NCBI GenBank assembly: GCA_026545765.1 | Contig: CM048840.1 | Coordinates: 2,005,265 to 2,069,264, forward strand | Reading direction: 5' to 3' | Length of the DNA stretch: 64,000 nt | Source of the DNA: Plantago major | Lineage: Eukaryota > Streptophyta > Magnoliopsida > Lamiales > Plantaginaceae | Shown: piece after piece, positions 47,350 through 57,739 of the stretch | Position numbering within the stretch: position 1 is the stretch's first letter | Layout: each line of letters starts with the position of its first letter | The notes under the pieces: model-generated | The model's input: the letters and a program-made list of their open reading frames with translations, nothing else | The model's database searches: none | Told to the model about the DNA's origin: nothing | Made by a program: the position numbers and the translations under genes

Positions 47350-47490
47350 TAAGGCTCTGTTTTCTTCATCTGAAAACTAATAATTTCAGTTCAGTTCAAA
47401 TTCATTCAGTTCAGTTCAATTCTGCTTAATTGTTTTTTATACTACAGTTCAGTTCAGTCCAGTTCAGTTCCATTCAGTTCAGTGAGCATA
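47350..47490. repeat. MITE-like repeat, family copy 2, with (CAGTT)n pentamer array
   Basis: It starts AAGGCTCTGTTTTCTTCATC, shares TCTGAAAAC and TTTTTATACTACA with 18262-18375, and contains 47386-47483, rich in the pentamer TTCAG/CAGTT. In copy 1 the pentamer array is much shorter, so the array has expanded in this copy. Confidence 0.6.
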
Positions 47491-48127
47491 GCCTAACTCT
47501 TTTTCAAAACATTGATATTTTAAATTGAAACCTAGTGAATTTAATTAGAAAGAGAGGTAGATAATTATTCTTTGGGTTTAGTTAGAAATATAGATAACAA
47601 TGTTTTAAAATTAAAAACCCCGCAGCTACATATTTTAAATAAAAAATCCTAATGTTTACATACATAGCAAATTTGTACTAAATAAAAAACACTAGGATTA
47701 TTAATAAAAACATGAATAAATGCTTTTATGAAAAACGTTTATGTTTTATTAACATAATGCATTTTTTGTTTGTAAGAGGCATCGATGTTTTAAACTAAAC
47801 ACCTAAGACCACTACCAATGGATCGTGAGTTAAGACCGTGAATAGTTGCGATTAAGTGACGACCGATTTAACGACCATCTTGGAAAAAAAGCATCGGCAA
47901 TGTGTCGACCGTGAATAGTGTTTTTTATATATTTTTTTCGTATTTTTTTTAACTTGCTTAACATATTATAAGAGTGTTTAGAAGATGAAATTACTGATAT
48001 TGGATTCTTAAAACTCGTTTTATAATTTATTGAGATTGAAAAATATAGTCGTTCTTAATGAAAACTCGTTTATTGAAATCAAACGGATACAACATCACAA
48101 CATTTTACAATCCTAATTACATGATTG

Positions 48128-48255
48128 AAATGAAAGCACACAACAACAAACATAGAAATGAAAGCAAACAACAACAAACATAGAAATGAAAGCACACAAC
48201 ATTAGAAAGGAAAGCACACAACATTAGAAAGGAAAGCACACAACAACAAACAAAG
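48128..48255. repeat. Short tandem repeats GAAAGCACACAACAACAAAC / ATTAGAAAG
   Basis: About five units of 27-30 bp built on GAAAGCACACAACA, some with CAAACATAGAAAT and some with TTAGAAAG. They lie just 3' of the Harbinger ORF1 stop. Confidence 0.85.
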
Positions 48256-48273
48256 AAGGAATCACATTCCGAA

Positions 48274-49593
48274 CTAGGTCTTCAGCTTCTGCAGGATAGC
48301 ATGCTCCATCGGTGTCAAGTTGTCGTACTTGTTTTGGAGCTCGATCATCATTTGGTACTTCCCCAACGTAGCAGCTTCATGTTGACTCTCAGCAAGCCTT
48401 CTCGTATCCGCAGACTTCTGCTCCGCTTTCATTCGCATCACTTCAAGCTTCCTCTCCTCAAACTCAAGCCTCCGTGCCTCAGCTTGCTTCCTTTCCTCAA
48501 TCTTCCTCATTTTAAGCTCAAGCCTCTTCTCCTCAATTGTATTCATGCCTTGGAAGGATTCATTCAAACCGTCCATCACCGAGGTTCCACTCGAACCCCC
48601 TGCCTTTGGAAGGCCTTTGCCTTATCACGACCCATAGGGCGCTTCGATGCAATTTCGCTCGCATCATCATTGCAGTCCAAACCCCTTTTGGTACCGCTCC
48701 CACCACTAACCTCAACATCGATAGCCTCGTCAACTGATCTACCACCATATGCCCGAGGTTGTGCCCTGGCAGATTTCACCCCGGGTGCACTGGTGAAATT
48801 CATGTGAGATTGCCACTGCGGATAGTGCCTCATTGCTTCCCAACAATGCATGTTATTAAACTTAGTGCCCTGCCTCTGTTTGTGTAGCTTTTTCGCCATG
48901 TTGATCACATCATCGTCATTGTAACCGCTTTTATCTCCAACACATCTTTCCGCATCATCATAAGATGAGACAAAGTGGTTTACATCTTCTTGCATCCGAG
49001 TCCACCTACCACGTAGTGAATTTGCAGTTCGAGGTGTGAGACCGGTAAGAGGATGGCCATCTCTAATGTTTTGCTCCCAGATTTCCTGGACTTCCACAAA
49101 CATCGAAGTATACGTGCGGTTGGTGGCTTTCACCGGATCCTCACTTAAGGACATGAAAATCTGGATGAGAGCACGATCCTCCTCTTCAGAGAACGAATTT
49201 CTTGACCCATCCTTTTCTTCCTCTTTCCCATGTTGAAAGCCTTTTTCCGATGAGCTTGCGAGGTTTCCTTCCTTTCCCTTTTGTCGTAGGTTCCGGTTGA
49301 GTCTCCGGAACAGACTCCGGAATTGGCTGTGAGTAACCGGCTGCATAAGTTGAACGATGCAGGTTGTATGGATTGTAGCATCCGGTCGTATCGTAGAATG
49401 AAGGTTCCGGTTGGCCTTTGGGTGAGATGGGGATTTGGGAGTTGGGAGTGACACCATAAAACTCATTCAGAAATGCCGGTATTTTGTCCAACATTCCTTG
49501 TTGAGTGAGCCATATGTATCTCGGATGCTCAAATGGGTTTTGTGGAGTGGAGTTTGGAGTGGAGTTCAAATTCTGGGAGTTGGGAGTAGACAT
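48274..49593 (-). pseudogene. PIF/Harbinger ORF1 (Myb/SANT-like, NAM-associated C-terminal domain), frameshifted
   Basis: This is the DNA-binding partner protein of Harbinger transposases. The start is MSTPNSQNLNSTPNSTP at 49593. The N-terminal part (PFEHPRYIWLTQQGMLD) is followed by the SANT-like domain (SFSEEEDRALIQIFMSLSED, NSLRGRWTRMQEDVNHF, CWEAMRHYPQW). The C-terminal coiled coil (KRLELKMRKIEERKQAEARR, MMIELQNKYDNLTPMEHAIL) matches the NAM-associated C-terminal family. The three parts lie in different frames: one frame change is near 49260 and another near 48590. So the ~440-aa protein is not made as one chain, but the damage is slight and the element is fairly young. A TATA box lies at 49668-49675. 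Confidence 0.85.
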
Positions 49594-49880
49594 TTTAGCG
49601 TTTTGAGTTTAAGAATTGGAAGATGAGAGGAAATTGAGGTGTGGTGAAATGAGTTGTGAATGGGTTGTATTTATAGATCTCGAAAAAATATAAATTGGAG
49701 ATTTTTTTATTTAATATCACTTTATAAATTAATTTTAAAATTAAAAAATTAAAAAAAAGTCGGTGGGCCTGTCTGGGCCTCCCAGCGTTAATTTGGTGGT
49801 CAATGGAATCAACCATGTTAAGGTCGATTCCGGCCACGTCACTGCAAGTTTTATGACCACTCCCATTGGGAGTGGTCTAA

Positions 49881-50359
49881 GTTCTTAATAATATGTATAT
49901 TGGTCTATGTTTTATCTTTATTTAAGATGGTTTCCATGGAGACTTACGATACACATTGGTATATTATTTAAGCTGTATTATTTCAGATACACTTAGGAAA
50001 TGCTATTTTTCAGACCCATTTTAACTACTACTAATATCATTTACTAATTTCTTATTATTATTGTGAAATAATTCCTAAAGCATTATATTGCACGAGGAGA
50101 GATTCGTAATGTTAGATCATATAATATAATATATATATATATAGAGGGAGATTATCATTATGTGATGAACCAATCCATAATAATTCGCTAATAACGTGCA
50201 TATGCTATAATTATCACATTAACACTTGACCAAAGCGGCTACCTCAAATGGTAGGTCCAACCCCACCAATATTTAAATTAGAAATATAGATACTGGTGAT
50301 TTCTACGTAATGAGCTGATGATTAATCGATTGAATCACATAATTCTAATTCATACCAGT
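49881..50359. other. Spacer between Harbinger element A and the copia fossil
   Basis: AT-rich, with an (AT)n run near 50128-50142. No feature recognised. Confidence 0.5.
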
Positions 50360-53062
50360 ACAATTTCATGTCTGGTTCTAAGTAATTGCTTGAGGCAAAC
50401 GAGGCCAAAATATGTTTGGATGATAGTGTTGGATGATATTGCATCAACACATCACATGACTACTTATCAATCATAAAAGCTTGCATTGATTAAGCTTGTC
50501 ATATCTCGTGAGATATATATGATTATCAATATGAAATTGGTAAAACATTAATGATGCCATGAGCATTTGAGGGGAGCATTATATTGCAATGCTCAAGTTT
50601 TTATATATACCCTCTAAAGATGGATTATGTCGTGAGAAGACATAACGAAAGTGTATGGCTTGATTTCATCATCATACAAGAGCTTGTACTCTAACGAAAA
50701 CTGTGCTCAAGAACATATATTAGACTAAATTCCAAAAGGAATTGATATGATTAGTCTTGCCAAATATGAAAGGCACATCGATTGTGTCCGAATGTCACAT
50801 TATTGAAAGGCCAAATTCAAGTGATGTATTAGAGAGATCTCAATGTGACAAATTAGGCCATCCGGGTATAACGTACCCGTTGTTGTGAAACATGAAGTTT
50901 CCATATAATTATGTGTTGTAATTATTATTATGGCAAGACACAACATTGAGATGAAGCATGATTACGGAGATCTTTAAATGAGTAAAAGTCACACTTTTAA
51001 AGTTGACAGTGATTGATATATAAGTGGCCGGAAACCCACAACTATAATCTCCAATTTGAGGGCAAATTTATTTTCAGCACGAGAAATCCAATTGTGCAAA
51101 TATATTGACTCCCTATCATATCTTTTTCGTAGAGAACTAATGCGTGAAGCATACTAGATGGTTGTATGCATATATGATTATCTAAGCGGGCATGTAAATT
51201 TCTATTTTGAGCCCTTATTACTAGTATGAGCTAGTTTTTCCCAGCTTAGGGGAGGAAGAACATGAGGAAGCTGGTAAAAACAAATTCGTAGAGCGAATTG
51301 ATCCCCATATATTTGAAAGTTCAGTCTTGAACTAAAGATTCAGCTTCATGTTACTAAATCAAGATATGTTCAAACATGAAATTATATGATCTGAATGTTA
51401 ACCCGCTATGACCCTATATTTTGAGGCATACAAAGTTGCATATTGATTATAGAATGGCATGTGTTGAACATTGAGATAACTTGCCTATTGTACTAAAATG
51501 ATTCTCATTGAAATACGGTTCCAATGCTAAGTACAATACAAGAAGAATGGCAAGATAAAATAATTGGTACTCTAGAGGAGTAATGAATGCCATGAATGTC
51601 ATAGATATCTGAATTAAAATAGATGGAAGTGGTACCTCCAAATAATATTCAGATATCGATGATTAGTACTGCCATGAATAAAAATCTAGCAAAGAGATTT
51701 GATATACCGGTATACATGGAACCGAGAAAGCATATGCGGAATTCGATGGACATGTAAATGGAGATCTTACATGTGAGTCCATTCGATGACATCATGATGA
51801 TGATGGAAAATGAGCTCATGGACCTGAGGTCCTTTTGATCAAACGAATTCGAGATACGTACCGTTGTATAAATGAATTGTGACTGGTTTGACATACATGT
51901 CATATGATTTGAGAAAGTTCAATGAGGGAGATATTATCTCCGGAAGTGAGTCCCAAAAGGAGACTAAAAGTATCATGTCGGCGAACATGGATTGAACGAG
52001 GAAAGTTCTTGAGGAACTAATATTTACCTCTATACTGATTTTATAATCAACTTCACATTGACAAAATACGGATGAGATTCACCACAGTGAATAGTGAAGT
52101 ATGAGATATGATCCTCATGACTCGTAAAGAGTATTATTGGTTACATCGATGTTAACTCAACCTGAAGTTTGAGCATGTAAGGGATTATTACAAGGTGTAT
52201 TCTTGCTATCCTTGAGATTCACATGGTCCAGAAGTACCACAACCAGTTGAGCTATCAAGAGCTACGATGATCCTTACTATACCTCATGAAGAAGGTACAT
52301 GAGTTAATGACAGTTAAGCAACATTGACTAATTCTGCGCATTCCATGAGAAATGGTTGCACTCTTTTTCCATTTCTAGGTTTTTATCCCATTGAGGTTTT
52401 TTAACGAGGCAACATTATAAGCGCTTATATATCTCCATGATTGTGAAACTGTTTGGTAAAGATAAGAGTTATGGGCTTGTTGCATATCTTTACGGTATAT
52501 GGATTGATGTTATGGAACATTGAAACTATATGATGTTTCAAGTGTTTGGAAAAGTTCTTCCTGAAGAAGACAATGCATATATTATAGAAGTTATTCTACA
52601 CCATTATCTATGAGAAGAAGATTCGATCGAAGTACAACATATTTGAAGATTTGCTCAACCACATCACATCAGACATCATCATTTGAGAAGTTGATCCGAA
52701 AGATTGGAATTTACAGCAGTTCGAAGAAGTACATTGATGCATAAATAAGGGGAGATGGATACGCACTGCATTCTTTTTCCCTTGACTAAGTTTTTATCCC
52801 ATTGGATTTTTCTTAGCAAGGTTTTTAACGAGGCAGTATATCTCGCGTACCAACTATCACTAACTCATGTTCATTCAAGGGGAGTGTTAGAGATAAATTT
52901 ACAAGAGTTAGTATTTGATTAGAACTGTTATTAGAAGAGTCATAATGTATTCAGAATACACTTCTAGATATGCTCTAGAAGATTCTTTCACTTGTATATA
53001 TACATCATGTACTCTCACTTTATGATTAGAATAAACTCTCTATTCTCTATTATCTCTTAACA
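50360..53062 (+). mobile_element. Ty1/copia retrotransposon fossil with 3' LTR
   Basis: A heavily decayed plus-strand copia element. Around 50830-50880 the GAG-pre-integrase wording (RLGHPG-like) is visible. Around 52360-52440 and 52770-52840 are the TTTTTATCCCATT...TTTTTAACGAGGCA sequences typical of the copia 3' internal region, present twice. A polypurine tract (AAGGGGAG, about 52878-52884) precedes a 178-bp 3' LTR (52885-53062) beginning TGTTAGAGATAAATTTACAA and ending TCTCTTAACA. No 5' LTR was found, so the left limit is approximate. Many breaks; old. Confidence 0.65.
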
Positions 53063-54523
53063 GAATTGATATTATTACCGTCCTCTGAATTGATTACCTT
53101 GACGGCTCTACAAGAATCGAGGTGATCTTTTGACCCGCAATAGTCTCAATTTAATCGAATGATCCCTTGCAATTGACCGTTTTAACGTGTACATGATATA
53201 TATAGTTCGAGTTGTTACTTAATTAGATCCCATCATCTTCGTTAGCTAGCGCAGGTGATCTTATATCATATCATTCGGTGCAGCAATAATTCAAAGCGTG
53301 TAAGAACTGAATTAATCATAAGATATCACTAGCTACTTGCGGTCCTGTTGTAAGTTTATCAAACCGTGTAACAGAGCAGAACAATATATATACCATCTAT
53401 TAAAAATACAATAGAAATATTTCAAATCTTCCTGTTGGTTGGACTTTCTACCCATATACACATGCAAAAAATATAAGGAACTTTCCGACAATTATTTTTG
53501 AGTTCGTCTCCGGAGATACCATCTATTAAAAATACAATAGAAATAGTTCAAAAGACCCAGACCTAAAGAATTATTTTTGGCAATATCCCACTCATACAAG
53601 TACGTACATTAGTTACGTTGCGTTAAAACATTCAATAATAGGATTATGTATTGGATCTGACGTACATTATTCGTTGTAATCAGAACGGCGGTGAGAAATG
53701 ATAGAAAGATTAATGAAATGTTAAAGAAGCAATCTCAGGCATGAATTTATTAAACTAACTAGTCATGATTTAAGAATAAATTAATATGATCAATTACCCG
53801 AATGTTTTATTAAAAATTACTAATTTCAACTTAGATCAAATCACAGTTGTATCTATACTACAACGCACACGTGGTGCACCACACTCATATCAAGTGTTTT
53901 ATATATTGTGTTTTACAAAATATAAAGAATTGTGAGGCATTACAATATCATCAAGTAGAGACTAAACTGGATACCATTGATATTTGAGTAGTAAGATGCA
54001 CAACCTTGAACATATTACAGTATAACTTTCAGTAACCACGAGATTTGCAATATTTCAACTCAGAACAACTTGGTCAACATCTGGATAACCCTGTCATTAT
54101 GACCAAATTAACTATTATAATTAATAAGAAACATTTTTTAAACTAAACATAACCTGGAATCAATCTTCACAATGATAATGTTGAATTATAACACATACAG
54201 CTACAGGCTGCAAACTTGAATTTTATCAATTCGAATTGAGTTTTTATATGATGTCTCCGACCGTGGATCTAGCAGCTGAGAAGGTAAGTGTTGGACTGTA
54301 TTTTTGGGTCCGATGCATTATAGAAGAAAACGATCAGACTTAAATCACGGCAGCATAAAATCCCCAATCTATGAGACGTCCAAGTAAGAACACCTTAAGG
54401 ACGTACAAATACAAACAATTAAGTGATATCAAAACTTTCTGTATCAAAGCGCATGCATTTACAAGAGTGTTTTCTCTATTAATTCTCTATCTTGCAAACA
54501 AAAAAGGAAAGCCTATCGAATTC
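53063..54523. other. Intergenic region downstream of CHX gene A
   Basis: Non-coding apart from the 36-bp direct repeat at 53391-53552. It includes the likely 3' UTR of the CHX gene near 54400-54523. Confidence 0.5.
53391..53552. repeat. Direct repeat of 36 bp, 126 bp apart
   Basis: TACCATCTATTAAAAATACA followed by ATAGAAATATTTCAAA (53391-53426) recurs at 53517-53552 with a single change. It brackets a ~90-bp unique stretch. The origin is unclear. Confidence 0.85.
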
Positions 54524-57182
54524 CTAAACTGTACCAAAACGATGAACTTGAAACCCGTTATAACTCTTTCCTGAAGCGACAGGCCGAAGTTCCTCCCTGT
54601 CGATTACACAGCCCTGCCTATGCTGTTGAAATATAAGAACCGAGAACTTGAAATCGGAAGTCACTAGCATGTCCCCGATCAGTCCAAGCTCAGGACACTC
54701 ATTCCAATCTGTTAAACCATACAGCAACGCTGTGTCCGGGTCGTGATACCTACCTACTATACACAAGTCGCATTCTTCCATCGATGCTATCACTCTAGTT
54801 GTTCCAATCGCATCTTTTACGAACTCTTCTCTGTAGCTCATCCTCTCGTTCCTCATGGTTTTCGCCTTGAATTCATTAACTAACTCCAGTTCCAGATTAC
54901 TGATATCCTCAGTGTCATAACCATACTCATATATTCTTATCAGTGTGAGGTAGATTTGTTTGTTATCAACCAAACGGTTACAATAGGCCAATGCCTCACA
55001 GTCGTCCGGTCCTCCAAGAAATAGCATTGTGATCCGACAAGTAGTGAAGTGGCCTTTCAGGATGGAGTGCCTGCCATAGGCCTGCCCCCGGTCAATGAGG
55101 AGCCCTACGGAACACGGAGACTTGTTGAGGACGTTTTGGTTGACCATTCGGATGGAGGGTGAGACTGTCCCGATTCCACCATCAATAGTCCAATTCTTGT
55201 GATAAGGTACGATTACGACCCTTGTTTCTTGGTCCAAGGCGAGGGTGCATATGTCGTCATGCATGCTTGCATACGGAGATACTGAGTTGAAGTGGCGAAT
55301 GAGTAAGCCACTCTCGATACCCTGTGCAAACATATTGAATGCATTCTCAACGTGTCGAGGCCAGCTCTTGAGGGAATATAACTTGCTTCTTTTCGAACTT
55401 GGCTCCAACAAGGAATTCGCCGTGCCTTTTAGCTCCATTAGGTTTACCACGAAAAGGATCATAGGTCGGAATTTTGTTGGATTTGTGATGCGGAGGAGAT
55501 CTATCATGGCGGGAACATTATCTTCATTGTGGATACAGACAAGCATACGGAGCTCTTCGTTTGGGTGGCTGCTGATAATGGAGTTCCTGCCATAGCTAAA
55601 GTACCTCAGTGAGGGGTCATAGAGCCAACATATCAACGGTCTTGCCATTCCTGTTACGATCAGCATTGAGATTGTCAGAAGGGCATATGCTTCACCATTT
55701 ATGATCTGTACAAACAAAACTAGTATAAGATCAATAAATTAAGCAGTTGGTTCAAGTGCTATAATTTGGTCTCTAGTCCAATGGACTTAACATGCTACAC
55801 ACAGAAAAAATCAACCGTTGATTTGGTAGACGCGTGCAGTAACTACTTACCCCGTCTCCCAGAAGGCTGATGTACAGACCAACTTCAATGATACCTTTGC
55901 AACTCATGATGAGAGCAAGAGAAACCGCATCCTTGAACGGGATTTCATAGAATAGCGCTGGTACAATGGTTCCTAGGAACTTGACAGAGTAAGAGAACAA
56001 GATAACCAACCCCAGAATGGTTCCTGATTCCTCTTTAATGGTGTGAATATCCAAAGTCAAGCCAGAGATCATTAACTTGGCTGGAAGAAGCAGTCCAGTA
56101 CAAAATGTATCCAGCTTATTCACTAAAGAAGACCCAAAGGGCGGTCCATCGGGTATAACCACCCCCAAGATAAATGTCGCAAAGCCTGTGGGATGGCCAA
56201 GAGATTCCGCAGCAGCCCCACAAACTATGACTATTATCATAATGGCTAAAAACTGGCCCTCTCTTAACTGCTCTCCCTCTGGCACCCCTCTGGCAATTTT
56301 GCAAATCAAAGGGCGCAACATAAATATGACCACCATGATGAAGCCGATGAACGATGCGACTGTCATTATCTGTTCCCACTGGAGTGTGGCCAGAAACAGC
56401 ACCATTGAACGTAGAAATAATGATACCGTGTAATTACAAATGTCGCATACCAAAGATGTTGATGTAGCTATCCTCCCGATCTCTGAGCTGAGAATTTTAA
56501 GGTCTGCCAATAGGCTCGTGATCACAGGAAATGTAGTAATCGAGATTGTGCTTGTAACGAGCGGAAGGCAATTCATCACTGAGGCTTCAAGATGGATTAC
56601 CTGAGGTAGGATCAGAACTGCTGTGAATCCTATCAGAAAAGGCACCAGAAAAGATGCAATACCAATCATGACCACATTTCTTCTTAGCTTTTTCACTACA
56701 GATATGTCGATATGCACGCCTAATATAAACAGATGAAACATGTATCCAAAGTTTGCCAATGTTTCAAGCCCCAGTCGTCCGCCTGGTGGAAACATCCTCA
56801 GACTGTAATTGTGTATACGGCCCAGGAACGACGATCCAAGAAGGATTCCTGCCTGTTTACAATAGGAACATGCATTAATAGCAAGATTAACTGATACTGA
56901 ATTTGCATTCATAAGATCTTATGGCCTTACAATAAGTTGTACACTGATCATCCCTTGCTTGAAAGGCCTCATAAGGTACCCTATCATACTTGTGGTGAAA
57001 AACATGAGAATGAATTGGAGCATCATGACAGGCAGAGTGAAGGAGAACATATTGCCTCCATACCACACACCTCCTTGAGAATGTGTCTTGTGCACGAACT
57101 GGCAAACCATACCTTCATCATTATGTGGCCCTCGTACGACCCCATACACAGATCCGGACTCTCTAGTATCCATTTCTGCCAT
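54524..57182 (-). CDS. CHX-type cation/H+ exchanger A (three exons)
   Basis: A CPA2-family monovalent cation/H+ antiporter of endomembranes or plasma membrane. Exons (minus strand): 56931-57182, 55851-56852 and 54524-55705, all phase 0, giving 811 aa. The membrane domain (about residues 40-440) shows AGILLGSSFLGR, TTFPVITSLLADLKILSSEI and IPDGPPFGSSLVNKLD, then SCKGIIEVGLY with the conserved Lys. At the exchanger's Asn-Asp position the sequence reads Cys-Asp (SLVCDICN), as in CHX B. The C-terminal half is a USP-like regulatory domain (ELRMLVCIHNEDNVPAMIDL, SPCSVGLLIDRG, DLCIVGRYHD). The start is MAEMDTRESGSV; an upstream in-frame ATG would add 48 unlikely residues. It lies head-to-tail with CHX B, 557 bp apart, and its middle exon has exactly the same length (1,002 bp). 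Intact. Confidence 0.93.
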
Positions 57183-57739
57183 CTGTACAATGGCTTCTTG
57201 GAGAAAAGTGAATGACTTGAAGCAAAATGCAGAATGAGAGACAAAGAGTGGAGGGTGGTTGAGTACATGAGAGAAACTATGGTCTAGATAGCCTTTTACT
57301 ATATTTAGCAGTGCAAGGACAATCACAGATGATTATAGACTGCCTAAAATCAAAGTTTAGCTTGCCGGTAAACTCGAATCTTGGAAATATCAGAGAGCAT
57401 ATGCCAGTAATAGACATATCTACACAAACTGTATCCAATAGATAGTCATTTCATCTGCAGGATCTGATATATGACAGTGAAATTCATTATTATGATGGTT
57501 GTTTGCTAGTATACTTAGTAGGTAAATTTCAGATTCATGAAACACATAAACAGATATATGTATACTTATTCAACAGATGAAGAAAAAAAACAGAACTAAG
57601 ATAAATCCGAAGTGAACTTGGTCGGACAAACATTTCTTTATCTAAATTCATAGATGTGTCTACATCCTTCTTTACAGAATTTATGTCAAAAAAGCTTGTT
57701 GCACTGATGTATTCTTAGCCAGAACGCAATGTCACATCT
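57183..57739. other. Spacer between tandem CHX genes
   Basis: A 557-bp region that must hold the CHX A promoter and the CHX B 3' UTR. No TATA box stands out. Confidence 0.55.

Larger units (their letters stand above)
47804..49880. mobile_element. PIF/Harbinger element A (ORF1 only, complete ends)
   Basis: The element is 47807-49877 (2,071 bp) between TAA target duplications at 47804-47806 and 49878-49880. The left end GACCACTACCAATGG and the reverse-complemented right end GACCACTCCCAATGG form a 15-bp inverted repeat with one mismatch. A 3-bp TAA/TTA duplication is the PIF/Harbinger hallmark. The only gene inside is the Myb/SANT-like ORF1 on the minus strand, and there is no transposase. Its left ~230 bp match the left end of element B, so B or a relative probably supplied the transposase. 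Confidence 0.9.
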
